A DNA stretch of 64,000 nucleotides from Atkinsonella hypoxylon (taxonomy: Eukaryota > Ascomycota > Sordariomycetes > Hypocreales > Clavicipitaceae), in the NCBI GenBank assembly GCA_000729835.1, contig JFHB01000083.1:1-64000 (forward strand). The letters are read 5' to 3'. Shown here in pieces: positions 22,691 to 34,188 of this stretch. Under the pieces are notes generated by a model. It did no database searches. It worked only from the letters and a program-made list of their open reading frames with translations, and was not told where the DNA came from. The translations under genes were made by a program, and so were the position numbers. The first letter of the stretch is position 1, and each line of letters starts with the position of its first letter.

Positions 22691-25600
22691 TCAACGCTTT
22701 CTCTGCTTCTTCTTGCTTCCACGGTCTTCGTCAACCAGCCCGCTTTCTCGGTCTCTCTTCTTGGCCTTCTTCTCCATTTCGTCCCAATCTTCGCCTTCAT
22801 CGTCGCTGTCCAGATCTGCATCGTCGTCATCTTCGTCGCTGACATTGCTGCCAAAATCAGAGCCTTCCTCACTCGATTCCGACGCTTCGTCTAGTTCATC
22901 GTCGTCAATCTCAAATGCAGACTCTTCCTCCGATTCTTCGTCAGCGTTTTCATCGTCTGAATTCTCCTGTAAGAAACCCCAGCCTCCATCGACAAAGAAT
23001 TGATGGGTGTCAGCTGTGACTGTCTTCATGATGGTTGGCCAGTTCAAGTTGAGGGGCCCTTCGCTGTACGCAATATCCGAGGAGTCGAGGAAATCCTTCA
23101 CTTGATCTAAATACTCAACGGGGATCGTATTGATGTGGTATGGCGGCCGCGTGAAATCCTTAAACACGAAGACCATGTCAAAGTTTTTGAGACCAAACTG
23201 AACACGTTCCAGGTGAGCAATTTCGACATCCTCAATCGTGATAACCATAAATGGAGGTTCAACCACTTGCATGAGACAATCTGTTGTTGGTTGAATAAAG
23301 ACGTTGCTTCGGAAGGGCACGCCGTGGAAACCCAGATCTCGAATGGGCATATCAACTTCAATACCCTCACTGCGCCCAGCTTCAGCAATCTTTTGCGCAA
23401 AGCCCTGGAACAGTCTGTCCAATTCCGCCCGTCGTCGGCGTTCTTCCTGTTCAGCCTCAAATTCATCCTCGTCCCCATAACGGTATTTTCGCTTCCTATT
23501 GCCAGTTTCGTCGAATTGAATGTCTGTTGCTTCGCGGTAGAATTGCACATCCTTTGTCTTCTTCTTGTTGCCTACAATGATAGGGTCCTTGAGGTGAATG
23601 TGAATAATCACAATCAATTCGTGAGCGCAAGGCTGAAAGAACAGATGGCGGACGTTGGAGAACAGAATGTCAACTCGATGTTGGGCATTCAGCGGCGACT
23701 GATAACGAATGCCGTTTTGGTGAATCTCAACCTTGCCGGGAACACGCTTGCCTTCCATAGCTGGCCGAATGTATACATTATCCAGCACAGCAGGTCGACG
23801 ATCTGGATTTCATTGTGATTAGCATATATTGCTGAGATCTTCTTCCATAGGAGCATGGGATGGTCGGAGAGGGAAGAAAAGACTTACTTCTGATTTCGAC
23901 TAGCTTGTCTTGTTCAACAACATCTTCCATATCCTTCTTCTCCTGCTCCTTTTTGACAGCATCTCGCTTCATGTTGGAGATTTGAGTCGCTATCTCACTG
24001 TATCTATCCCCATCTGCAGATCGAAATGTCAGACTTCGCACAAAGTGCGCCGAAGCATCCTCAAAAGGCTGGTCATCTTTCCTGCCCACACCCTGACCTG
24101 GAGATAAGAAATTGATTCTTAAGAATGAAAAGTCGTTTTCATCGCTCTTGCTGGCGTTTTTAATTGTGTTAATATGGAAGGGGACAGGTCGCCCCATAAT
24201 GGGCAAGATGACTGTATTATTTCTTGAATCAACAACAACTTCTAGGTTCTTCACCTTGAAAGGGAACTGGTTGTCGCGCTTGTATGATTCAAAGCGCTTG
24301 AACTTCTTGACTTCTGCTCCGTTTTTGTCGCCAGTTGCCTCCGCGAAGCGTGCCAGACCTTCCTTCTGCTTTTTCATGGCAAGCTCTTTCTGATGCTCTC
24401 TTCTCTTATTTTCGGCGTCGTCATCGACCTGAGTTGTTCGTTCGGAGCGCAGTCTAGTGCTAGTAATGTTCTTGGTAGCCACAGCACCAACTCTCGAGTC
24501 CTTTTTCTCCTTCTTAGGTGTCGGTTGGGCTTCTTCGTCGTCTTTGAAAAAGAATGAGTTCGCGTCAGCACTGGTAGGTGATTCGGCAGTGAAGACGACA
24601 GGTTCGTTGGTGGTAACTCGAATGGTATCTGTCAATACCAGAGAATATACTTTGCTATATTTATCCTGGGGTTGAGGATTATCAATATCTTGGAACCCAG
24701 TGTGAATAACCAGAGTCATTCCGTCTTTCAAGATGCGGTTGTTCTTTGCATTAAGAACAAGAGTAGGGTCTCGATTCTCTAGACCGATGCCCCAGCCAAC
24801 GTTTTTAAGAAAGTGCTTCTCCATTTCTGGCTTCTTGATCCTGATCGAATTCAGAGCCTTATTATAGACGTCCTTGGCTGACATCCCGTCGCGAATTTCT
24901 TTGATAATATTATTGTGGATCATGTGTAGCAACTTGTAGTTGCTCTCCTGAGCCTTGTTGGGGTCGACAAGATATGTTCGCGCAATCGTGGAGCAATATG
25001 ACTTGTATCGCAGACCGAGTCCGGCAATGATGATTCCGGCGTGCAAGTTATCATTATTTGCTTCTGAGGCAAACCGGAGATCGTATTTGCCACCACTCTG
25101 GATGGCAGGTCCTAAGATCCAGTCCAGCTGGCTGGCGTCAAAGTCTGACGGAAGCTTGCCTCTGTTGGGTAGCTCAACGGTTTTCCAGAATTTGGTGTCG
25201 TCAAGTTTTCGATCCACCTTTTCAGCCAACGCAGAGTGTGTGACTTTCTTCTCGCTATCGAGAATATTGGACATTTCATCAAGAAAGTAGGGCGTCATGA
25301 GGGCAACACAGGCCTTTGAAGCCGTTCGCATTGCACGTAGTTCGTTCTCATCCTTCACTGAGAATGCGTTTGTAGAGAGTGCAGCTGAAATGTCGACCTC
25401 CTCCACTCCTTTGCATTGTTCGGAGAAAACTTTCTTCCATTCATCGACGAAAGGTCCTTTAGATGTGTCTTTAGCGATAACTCCAACTTTATCCTGTGCG
25501 CGCGTGCATGTTAGCCAATATCAGTGGAGTTGACATGAGAGTAAAAGTTTTCCTTACCCCTGCTGCCTTGATCTTGTCGGCGATTGTGACAAAGAGCTTC

Positions 25601-26081
25601 TCGTTTTCAGCCGCGTCCTTTCCACGAACCAGAACTTCGATGGGAAATCGGCCGCCTTTGAGCTGATCCAGGTGCTTCGCTACTAGCTGTAAGTCTTTCT
25701 AAAGATCGAATGCGATTCGTAAGGCAACCATTCATACCTTTCTTTTGCGTGGTAAGCACATACAACGTGTCCACCGTGAGAAGCATGAGAGTGGTCGGGA
25801 ATTCGTATCCAAGGAGCCAAAACTAAAATTACACTCTGTCAATCAAGCTCATGTTCTGCAGCTCGCAAAAGAAAAAAATAGATTCACTTCGTGGTTGCAC
25901 TCACATGCATTGCGTTGTTCTTGTGAAATCCAGGAATTTCCTCCATCTTGCCCATCATCACCACGATTGAGGAAGCTCCACCGAAGAGCCCATCCTTGGA
26001 TCGGAGGTCATTCTTCCATGCGGTCGCAAAATGCGAGATTCGCTCTTGGAAGAGCTTGCTATCAATCTTGATGTCCGCCAT
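22691..26081 (-). CDS. SPT16: FACT complex subunit SPT16
   Basis: Five exons on the minus strand: 26081-25905, 25822-25738, 25679-25558, 25493-23888 and 23802-22691, giving 1033 aa, the family's usual length. FACT (Spt16 with Pob3) is a histone chaperone that loosens and rebuilds nucleosomes during transcription and replication. Order of domains: an aminopeptidase-like N-terminal lobe (about 1-450, for example GYEFPTTLMLLTVDTLYVLTT and GLGLRYKSYCSTIARTY), a charged linker rich in Lys/Glu, the dimerisation and middle domains (VYIRPAMEGKRVPGKVEIH ... HLFFQPC), and a long acidic tail (about 940-1020) ending in a basic KKKQRKR. Introns are 82, 58, 64 and 85 nt, and four of the five exons are in the 5' half. 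It is convergent with CDC50 and divergent from the next gene. Confidence 0.97.
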
Positions 26082-26976
26082 GGTGGTTCAACAGAATGAA
26101 CGGACAAAGGCAGATGCAGATGCAAATAGCCTTGTAGGAGATGACTGATGGGGCTGTGGATGCTTCGTTGCGACGAGCGACGCGAGAAACAGTCGTCGCG
26201 TAAATGGGCGAACCTCAAAGCAGGCTCGAGCTTAGCTATCACGTGACACGCGTTGACGCGTCCATGTTCCTGCTACTCCTCAACGACGGTGGGTTTGCGT
26301 CATCAAACGGAGATGGCACCCGAATGACTTGCATCTAAATATTTAATTTTGCCTCGATTACGACGGCATATTTTTGATGAAAGCCGTCTGATGTCTGGGA
26401 TTTGCTTTTCCGTCCAGCGGTTGTCAGCTCACCCTGACGTGGGAAAGGTCTTAAACCACGGTGAGCAATGATGGAAACAACACCATTCAACTCGTCGTGA
26501 AATGAGTCAGGTGCCTGTAACTCGAGCACTGCTGCCTAGCAATGACTCTATGGTACGTAATACAAGGCCGCCTGAGCAAGGGGATAGGAGATTTGTCTTG
26601 ACTACGCGCACACTTATCTCTGTATTCGGCAGATGTCTCAGCAGACACTGCTTCTATCATGTCGATTAAAACTTTAACGCTCTAGGCAGTCGCGCAGCGC
26701 CTGTTATTCACGTCAACTTCGACAAGAACAACAAAACTTGCTGCATTGCCATTTTTCCATGACCATTTCCAGGTGGATCCATGCACTCATCCGACGACCC
26801 CGCCGCCCTTCCGACATTTCCATGCCAGATCGGCTCTCGTGAAAGATCCGTATTCAGGAATTCATCTTGATTCAATGCGCTATTATCCTAACGTCTGGAA
26901 TCAATAACTTCATAAGTCACCTAATTGATCTTCATTTTGTACCTCGTTCCGCAAAGCCTGCTTTTACGTTTCCACC
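26082..26976. other. divergent promoter of SPT16 and the CMD-like gene
   Basis: 895 nt between two start codons. No clear TATA or repeat. No additional gene supported. Confidence 0.5.
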
Positions 26977-27670
26977 ATGAGAATCCCATACGTCCCTGAT
27001 CCCCCTCCAGCTTCCACGGCCCACGACGCCGAAATCGTCCAGCGCATCCAACAGCGTCGGGCGCCACGACCTCTCCAGCCCCTTGATCTTGCCCTACTAC
27101 ACTCGCCGCCCTTCGCCGACGGCTGGAATTCTTTCCTCGGTGCAGTACGCTCAAAAACTAACTTGGCCGCCGACCTTCGAGAGCTTGCCATCTCCCGCGT
27201 AGCAGTGTGCAACAGAGCATGGTATGAGTGGAAGCACCATGCTCCGCTCGCAATTGAGGCAGGCGTGAGCAAGAAAGGTCTCGAGGCAGTCAAGCAGGAG
27301 AGGGAATTGGCGGGACTCGAGAAGCCTGCTGAGCTCAGTGAAAAGCAATGGGCCGTACTAGTCTACACAGATGAGATGACCAGGAATGTCCAAGTCAGGG
27401 ACGAGACCTTTAACAAGTTGAAAGGCCTATTTGACGATAGAGAGATGGTGGAAATTACAGGAACTGTGGGTTGCCGTATAAAAGATTCTAGTGTACAATT
27501 TTTGCTGACTTGAGTTGCCCAAGGTTGCGGCTTATAATTGTGTTAGTCGATTTTTGGTTGCTCTCGACGGTAAGCTGCATATTTCTACCGACTCAGCGGC
27601 GCATTGCTAATGACGACTAACAGTGGGCGAGAGAAATGGCACAGGGCCAGACGACGTGGAAGGTCATTGA
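26977..27670 (+). CDS. carboxymuconolactone decarboxylase-like (AhpD-fold) protein
   Basis: Three exons, 26977-27465, 27524-27569 and 27624-27670, give 193 aa. The donor GTGGGT at 27466 was chosen over nearby ones because only it gives the family's EITGT-VAAYNCVSRFLVALD-VGERNG run. Introns of 58 and 54 nt carry CTGAC and CTAAC branch points. The all-helical CMD domain covers about 45-170, with RVAVCNRAWYEWKHHAPLA as the core helix. The CxxC pair of peroxidase-type AhpD members is absent, so a peroxidase role is unlikely. Fungal members are of unknown substrate; the name reflects fold only. No signal peptide or membrane helix is seen. Confidence 0.88.
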
Positions 27671-28315
27671 TCATGTTGTCTGGGGTCTTCTTTTCCGTCA
27701 CATTTTTGTGCGCAAAGCATAATGAGACTGCGCCAAAACCGAGCGGAATACGGGATTGTTACATACGCTAATGGGTGTCAGAGTGGATTAATTGCCTTCA
27801 TGAATTAAAATATCAAAGCTATAAAAACTAAAAAAACCACGACCACGCCTCAAGAGAAAAATGAAACGGGGGTATCCTATCTAAGTAAACGTGACAAAGA
27901 AGAAAGACAAAGAAAACTGAAGCCTAGCCTAGTCTTCGAACCCAAGTCTCCAGACTTGAACCAATCCCGTCAATAGTAGTCGGTGATTCCTTGAAATTCA
28001 AAAGAGTCAACCAAAAGGAATGCCGAGACAAACGCCGTTCCATCGTACAATCATGCTTCATAAGCACGTTCCCAAGCTATCCATAATAAGTCGTAACGCT
28101 CGTCCATGCCGCCAATCTGTATTTTCGCCACCCCGGCTCCAGATATTGACAATGCTGTTTATCCTTGCCACTTTTATTGCATCTGTACATAATGGTTCAT
28201 CGTAATTTATGTCGTGACCTTGCCAGACAACACATCGGGATGTGCAGCTGCAGAGGACGTCTGAAGCGAAGTCTCGCTCTGCGAAACAGGACAATGAATG
28301 GATGGCTGCTGATCG
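27671..28315. other. shared 3' region
   Basis: AT-rich sequence between convergent stop codons, with A-rich parts near 27825. Nothing recognised. Confidence 0.4.
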
Positions 28316-29038
28316 CTATGGAGTCGTCCGCGCCATGGCGAGCTCTATTGAAGCATGACGCTGCTGCATTCGCGGCGACGTTTGCAACTCTTCCACGACA
28401 CCTGCCCAGCCCTTTCTATGAGGAGTAATGACGTTTTCCTGGTGGCCTATAGCCTGGGTAGTAAGTCTTCTCAGCGGCGGTCGCTTCACAGCATTCTCGG
28501 TAAAGGACTTCTTGAGCGAGGGTTTCGTGGCGGTGGTGAAAGGCATAATCTTCTCGGGGTCCTTAGGAAGAGGGGGCGGGGGCGGGGGATTCCTGTCCAC
28601 AACGGAAGCCATGATGCCCATGTAGACAACCAGGAATCGCATTCTCAGTAGATCTAGCCTTCGAACTCGGTCTTCGAGTTGACGTCGTTTCGCACCCCAG
28701 AGTAACCTTGCGCTCGTCCTCAAGGTAGTCGCGCCTTCTGAAACTACCATGCCGTTGAGCTGCTCGCGCAAATCATCCCCTCCCTTCTGAATCTCCCGCA
28801 GAAGCTGGCCGAGGCGGATCTTGTCTTCGAGGCGTTGAACCTTGGCTACGTCCCGGTCATAGCTCTCGTTTTCCTGGATGGAAAAGTCGACTGTGTCAAT
28901 GAACGTGGCTATCTCCCGCGGTGCCTCGACATAGGCTGTCCAGTATGTGGCCGCAACCTGGCCGACGACAGCAAGAGACAAACCGAGGGCGGTCAAGACG
29001 AGGATGACGATCCATTGTATCCAGCCTGACTCGGCCAT
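28316..29038 (-). CDS. unknown membrane-anchored coiled-coil protein
   Basis: Single exon, 240 aa, start ATG at 29038 (MAESG). An N-terminal hydrophobic segment (about 8-31, IVILVLTALGLSLAVVG core) acts as an anchor or uncleaved signal. The following 90 residues are heptad-like and charged (VAKVQRLEDKIRLGQLLREI), and a shorter hydrophobic stretch lies near 135-150 (RMRFLVVYMGIMASVV). After it comes a polyproline segment (six Pro in a row near 155) and a basic, Ser/Thr-containing tail rich in Arg/Lys. I do not recognise the family. The regular amphipathic pattern and clean start argue that it is real. It is transcribed away from BUD32 and converges on the CMD-like gene. Confidence 0.65.
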   Translation of the reverse strand: MAESGWIQWIVILVLTALGLSLAVVGQVAATYWTAYVEAPREIATFIDTVDFSIQENESYDRDVAKVQRLEDKIRLGQLLREIQKGGDDLREQLNGMVVSEGATTLRTSARLLWGAKRRQLEDRVRRLDLLRMRFLVVYMGIMASVVDRNPPPPPPLPKDPEKIMPFTTATKPSLKKSFTENAVKRPPLRRLTTQAIGHQENVITPHRKGWAGVVEELQTSPRMQQRHASIELAMARTTP

Positions 29039-30669
29039 GGTAACCCGTAAACCAGAGGTTGATGATGCGCACACGGTGAGGGCTTACACACTGATGGCTT
29101 CGCGACTGGCTGGTGTCATGGTTCGGCCGAGAAGGAAAAGGCGCCGTCGTGCACAGTCGATGCAGCGAATATGCAGGATGCGCATGAGAGGAGAGGGCAA
29201 AATAGCATCAAGAAGTGGTGAGGAAAGGATGGGAAGAGGAGGAGCACCTCAACTGCCCGATTGGGCCACGAATGGGGACGGCAAGCCGCTTGTTTGTATT
29301 TGTGCGAGTGTTTTGGCCACGAAGCCAGGAAACCCTATGTACGAAAACCTGGTACTTACCAATAGTGGCCATGTAAAGGCAAAGAAAGGCAAAGAAAGGC
29401 AAAGGCGAGACGGGCTCTAGTAGCACTTGCATCTGCAGGTTGGCGCCATCCAGCGCGCTACGACCGACCAGACGCACCATGAGAACGAACCTACTGCCCT
29501 ACGGAGTACTCCGTACATTTACACACATTTATTACGGCGGGCAAGTGGGCGTGACAAGTCCAGAACAGGAGTTGACAGCTGGGAAGACCGACCGGACCGG
29601 TTGACGTTTGATCCCAGCAAAGTCAAAGTCACCCCCACCCTTGTCAAGCTGCGACGCTGTCAAGCTGCTCAAGCGTCATTTGCCCCTGCATCCGCGCTCG
29701 CGATGCATCTGCCCTACCTAGGTTGGAGCCTTGCAGATGGAGACGTCAAAGGACGAGAATTCGTCAGTCTGCGCGCTGTCTGCTCTGCTAATTTTGAGAA
29801 AGCTTGATGCAGTATACGAGTGCGAGGTAATTCATTCATCGCTGGCACCACAGCTAGGCGAGGCCATCTCCAGCAGACTCAGCAAGCTATATATAACTAT
29901 AGTCCCTTTGTCATAAATATAAAGGCCGACAACTGGCAGGCCGTACCACAGCAAAAATCAAACATGCCAACGTCAAACGTCTCCCCGTGCTGACTGCAAG
30001 TCAAAGCCGCATAACAATCAACGCCAGGACAGGGGCGGGACGGCGAAGGGCCCGGCAGCAGCCGCAGCCAAAGACCATCTCAGAAATAACACAATTCGAA
30101 CATCCATCACGGCACAATCACGGCACAGTGGGTGGCGGCCGACGCACCGAATACGAGATTCAAGGAGCTGCCGCGACCATGCAATGCAGCCATGCTTGCC
30201 TGCCGATGCCCTTCTTTTTTAAAAAATTGACTCGCAAGGAGCAAGTGAAAATAGAGCACCAGCAGTTGCCTGGTTGTTGCCGTCTCCATATACGTCCATA
30301 TCAGCCATCAATATCGAAGACAACCTTCAATTCGTTTTGCCCACGACAATGTTCGAAGACGTCTTGCGACACTGATGAATACTCCGATGAATAGTCCAAA
30401 AAAAGACTTCAAGACTCATCGTCTGAGACAATGGACAACGGTGATTTAGCGCTGCTGGCGGGCTGTCATTGGTCGAGGCCCTTTTCGCGCCTGGCAGCGG
30501 CCCACCATGCCCACCATGCCCCTCCAGCGGGCAAACGTCGCAGAAACACCGCCCATCCCGCCCCTCGGTGATGTAATCAAGTTTCATTTTCCCTACCATA
30601 TCTGCGTCCTCAGACCCAACAACATCCTCAGAATTGAAATTTAGCGCGGAATCAAGGGCAACAAAGGCC
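29039..30669. other. divergent promoter region before BUD32
   Basis: 1.6 kb between two start codons. It holds a tandem GGCAAAGAAA repeat near 29377-29405, a perfect 16-bp palindrome at 29500, a CCTACCTAGG site near 29714 and a TATATATAA element near 29889. No gene supported. Confidence 0.5.
29500..29515. repeat. perfect palindrome TACGGAGTACTCCGTA
   Basis: A 16-bp perfect inverted repeat in the divergent promoter. Half-sites or near-copies occur at 12870, 18929, 33974 and 46519. Confidence 0.9.
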
Positions 30670-31455
30670 ATGGCCGCTCCGACGACGGCAGAGCCACCTG
30701 TCCTTTCAGCCCATCAATTTCCTCTCCCCAAAATCCTCGAGTATCCCGCCGCAACCCCTCCATGCCTCATCACACAAGGCGCCGAAGGACGACTATATAA
30801 GACCACATACCTCACTCCTGATGTCCCCTGTGCATTGAAATACCGACCACCCAAGCCTTGGCGCCACCCCATCCTAGACCGGCGCCTCACCAAACACCGC
30901 ATTCTATCCGAAGCTCGCATTCTCGTCAAGTGCCAGCGTGATGGCCTCCGCGTCCCTGCCGTATATGCAGTTGACGAAGCCGCAGGGTGGCTAATGCTAG
31001 AATGGATACAAGGCACGCCCGTCCGGATCAATATAAATAAATGGCTGGGTAACAGGTCGGAAGGAATCGAAGCCGATGTCAGACTCAAAGACCTCATGAG
31101 ACGAATCGGCGTCGCAGTCGGCAACATGCACAAGATTGGCATCGTTCATGGCGATCTGACGACGAGTAACATAATGCTGAAACCTTCTTCAGGAATATTA
31201 GGTCAAGACGACGAGCTTAGTGGGGAGATTGTCATTATAGATCTCGGCCTGGCGAGCGGTGCGGTTCACGAGGAAGAACGGGCTGTTGATTTGTACGTCT
31301 TGGAAAGAGCATTCGGGAGCACACATCCACGCGCTGAGTGCCTTTTTGGCGAGCTTCTGCATGCATACAAAGGGTGCTTCAAGCAAGCACCTACAGTATT
31401 GAAGAAACTGGAGGATGTAAGGATGAGAGGGCGGAAACGGAGTATGCTGGGATAG
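30670..31455 (+). CDS. BUD32: EKC/KEOPS complex kinase-ATPase BUD32
   Basis: Single exon, 261 aa, the same size as the yeast protein. KEOPS makes N6-threonylcarbamoyladenosine in ANN-decoding tRNAs and also affects telomeres and transcription; Bud32 is its small atypical kinase, acting as an ATPase. Visible marks: a glycine-rich start QGAEGRLYK (about 36-44), the ATP-binding Lys in CALKYRPPKPWRHP (K57), RRLTKHRILSEAR with its Glu (about 71-83), catalytic HGDLTTSN (160-167) and metal-binding DLGLAS (191-196, DFG position). The ATG at 30670 (AGGCCATGG) was preferred to an in-frame non-ATG extension. The C-terminus ends in basic RGRKRSMLG, similar to the tail that contacts the partner protein. 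Activation loop and substrate-binding lobe are short, as is usual. Confidence 0.95.
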   Translation: MAAPTTAEPPVLSAHQFPLPKILEYPAATPPCLITQGAEGRLYKTTYLTPDVPCALKYRPPKPWRHPILDRRLTKHRILSEARILVKCQRDGLRVPAVYAVDEAAGWLMLEWIQGTPVRININKWLGNRSEGIEADVRLKDLMRRIGVAVGNMHKIGIVHGDLTTSNIMLKPSSGILGQDDELSGEIVIIDLGLASGAVHEEERAVDLYVLERAFGSTHPRAECLFGELLHAYKGCFKQAPTVLKKLEDVRMRGRKRSMLG

Positions 31456-32009
31456 TAAGCTATGAAGGAGAATTCCAACGGGTGATGATGACGGGAAGAC
31501 CAATTGACATTGGTGTATGGATAAGTGAGGCAATTCCTTAAGCTCTTGAACAAAAGAGAGAGAATTGTGCGGAGAATAATATTTGGAAACAGCAAGCTGG
31601 GGACGAGGAGTCCAAGGGACCAACGAAGTATCCTTTGCTATGTTTATTAGCATCAATTGCCCATGACGCCTCATACCATCAGCTTGGGTCTGTTCTGTGA
31701 TATTAAGAGTAAATAAAGATAATAGTGTCAAGTCTGACATTAGTGCATCAACCTGATGCAAATATAATGCTCGCTGTAGCAGAACCTATGTCCCTTCAAA
31801 TATCATCCCAAGAACGCGAACCACGGGAACAAAAAAAAAAAAAAAAAGCAATACGGAAGCAGCGGTTCCCAAACCTCCCAATCGTTTACCGAGAGGAGGG
31901 CTGGAGAACATGAACCTGCCCAGCCAACCTGCGTGCCTTTCCTCTGCTCACTGATGAGTCTCGAGACGCTTTCTTCACCCTCGCCTTTATCAGCGTGCTT
32001 GAGCACCAC
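31456..32009. other. shared 3' region
   Basis: Lies between the BUD32 stop and the stop of the glutamate-cysteine ligase modifier gene. An A17-like tract is at about 31830. Nothing else seen. Confidence 0.4.
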
Positions 32010-32942
32010 CTAAGCGACGACCAACTCGGCGCCAGCAAAGTATCCCTTGTTCTCAATCACACCTCGGTCTCGCACAAAGGCCATGTACCGCACAACCCAT
32101 TGAGACACAATGTCTCCCTGTAAACCAACACCTCCGCTCTCGTCTGCCAAGATGTTTGCCCCGCGGAAGCCTGACCCGAGCAATTCTCTCAGCGTTCCAG
32201 CAGGCAAGATGTCTGTGCAATCCCGGTGGACATTGAGCTCTATACCATGTGCATCGGCAAGCTGCTTCAGTGGCGGAGGTACGTGACAGCAGTCATGCAG
32301 GTTGATCTGGTCCACGACTGGAGGAACACTGGCACGCTTGATGAACGCGCTCAGCTTTTCGCTACCGAATTCAGCTACGCCCAGTTGCTTGGCAATGCCC
32401 TGGTTGTGCAAATCTTCGAATATCTTCCACGTGGCCAGCTCCTCGTTGAGGTTTCCTTGCTGGGCATTCTTCTTGTCGGCCTCCCACTCACAGGTACCTT
32501 CGAATGAAATGCCGGGGAAGGAGGCGACGAGTAAATCGATGGTTTGGGTGCCCAGCTCCTTGCTGACCATGGCCAGTGCTTCGCGAATGTATCGCTCGCG
32601 TCCGGCTACCGACGTGCCTGGCAGAAGGAACAATTTTACTGTGATCTCGTACAGATTCGCATCTTCGCGCAAACCAGCGGCTTGCCAGTTGACCCGGGGG
32701 ATGTAGAGAACCTCGCCATCTCGCTCCGTCCAGAGTTCGACAGGGATAGGCGGAGTCGAGGTGCCGCTATGAATGCCGTTGGCGCTGCCGTTTCCGTTTA
32801 CAGCGCCATGCGTTATCGGCTGCCAAGACGCTGCATAATCGCGCTTAGCCTGGGAGAAATTGTCGCGCAGAGAATTCACGAGCTCGAGGTTGGATCTGTT
32901 GCTGCTGCCTGACTTGCGGATGATTGATGGCCCAGAAGACAT
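32010..32942 (-). CDS. glutamate-cysteine ligase modifier subunit (GCLM-like)
   Basis: Single exon, 310 aa, start ATG at 32942 (MSSGPS). It has the aldo/keto-reductase-like barrel of the regulatory subunit of gamma-glutamylcysteine synthetase, which relieves glutathione feedback on the catalytic subunit. Seen in order: a Ser/Gly-rich N-terminus (about 1-65), VKLFLLPGTSVAGRERYI, the barrel strand QTIDLLVASFPGISFEG, the EDLHNQGIAKQLGVAEFG segment typical of the family, VDQINLHDCCHVPPPL, and HRDCTDILPAGTLRELL. The AKR catalytic Tyr/Lys pair is not apparent, as expected of a non-enzymatic subunit. The gene is head-to-head with the APS1 region and converges on BUD32. Confidence 0.92.
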   Translation of the reverse strand: MSSGPSIIRKSGSSNRSNLELVNSLRDNFSQAKRDYAASWQPITHGAVNGNGSANGIHSGTSTPPIPVELWTERDGEVLYIPRVNWQAAGLREDANLYEITVKLFLLPGTSVAGRERYIREALAMVSKELGTQTIDLLVASFPGISFEGTCEWEADKKNAQQGNLNEELATWKIFEDLHNQGIAKQLGVAEFGSEKLSAFIKRASVPPVVDQINLHDCCHVPPPLKQLADAHGIELNVHRDCTDILPAGTLRELLGSGFRGANILADESGGVGLQGDIVSQWVVRYMAFVRDRGVIENKGYFAGAELVVA

Positions 32943-34188
32943 GACATTGCTGCGCGGCGGAGAGTAAGCGAGAAAAAAGATCAGCCTGTCTTTCGTTCCC
33001 GTCACATGCAGGGTCCGGTGCTGAGAAATTGACCGACGGGAGGAACATACCCTGTGGATAACACCAGCTTCGTCATGGTGGGCTAGAAGCTACAACAAAC
33101 CGATTGAAGGCGGGGGGAGGGGGGGGGGCAATCACTCTATCAGCGATGAGCTTGGGGGTTAGGTAGAGAAAATAATTCAAAATAGAAGGAGCGACCTTCT
33201 GGGCGCAGAGAAGACGAAAATGGCAAATGTCCACGACAGAGCGGAGTATGATGGATATGGAAAAAAATTCAAGCTTGGTGCCGCATCCTATTGCAATTTA
33301 CGCCTTTACACGAGTCGCCATGCCGGGGGAGAAATTCATAAAATCAAAATCAAAAGGGCCGAACTGGTGGAAGTGGTCAACTAGTCTATTTAAAGTTTTG
33401 TCGCTGCGGTCGGCGGACTTATGCAATTCTACATTCCGTCCAGACTATGCTTTCATAAGAGGGAGCTGAATTTAGTCTCGCGATAAGATCTGGCTTGTCC
33501 GACCCTGCATCCGCAAGAAAAGGTGGGTCGGGATGGTGTCAATGGTGGGCACATGTGACGCTATATTATTAATGATGAGCTTACGAAATGAGTTGCCTTT
33601 CTATGACAGGAGGAAATGATTACAAGCACCCCCGTTTGCCCATCTGGCGCAGTACATACTGCTGCTTGCACCTGCCTGCACTTGCACTTGCACTTGCACT
33701 ATAACCATTGATTGCCAAGGCGTCACTAAGAAGGGCGTGGGCAATTTGAACTGCTGCTAGTCCACTTGAGTGCCCTAGACTTGAGTTGGGTATTGGGTAC
33801 ATTACATTGATGTCAATGATTTCTTGTTTTAACAGCACTGATGCCCTGTGTATAAATGTGACTCCAAGAATTTGACATTGCTCTCAATGCTTGTACTGGT
33901 GGTCGCCGAAAGGGGTTGCCGGGCCGGATCAACTACCCCTCGTCAACCGCCCCCCCCCCCCCACCCCCTACTGTACTCCGTAGAGGGAGGCTCGCTTTGG
34001 CGGCTCGTCGCCAACCAGATCAAAGTGCCCTGGGCTACCACAAAAAAAAAAAAGTACCGAACCTCCACATCACGGTCCACACGACACACAGCGAACGCTT
34101 GCTTTTGACCCTTCATCCCTTTTTTGCAACCACAGCACACAGAGCCCATTTCTGGCGAAGCTGGGCGACGTGCACCCTCTCTAGCACA
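32943..34188. other. divergent promoter, GCLM-like gene and APS1
   Basis: Contains G-rich tracts near 33111-33128, a short TGCACT repeat near 33676-33699, a C13 run at 33950-33962 and TACTCCGTA at 33974. No gene supported. Confidence 0.5.

Noticed and set aside
22574..22894. Plus-strand hydrophobic frame of 106 codons
   Set aside because: It is the antisense of the SPT16 acidic tail; acidic codons read backwards give Ser/Phe/Leu-rich frames.
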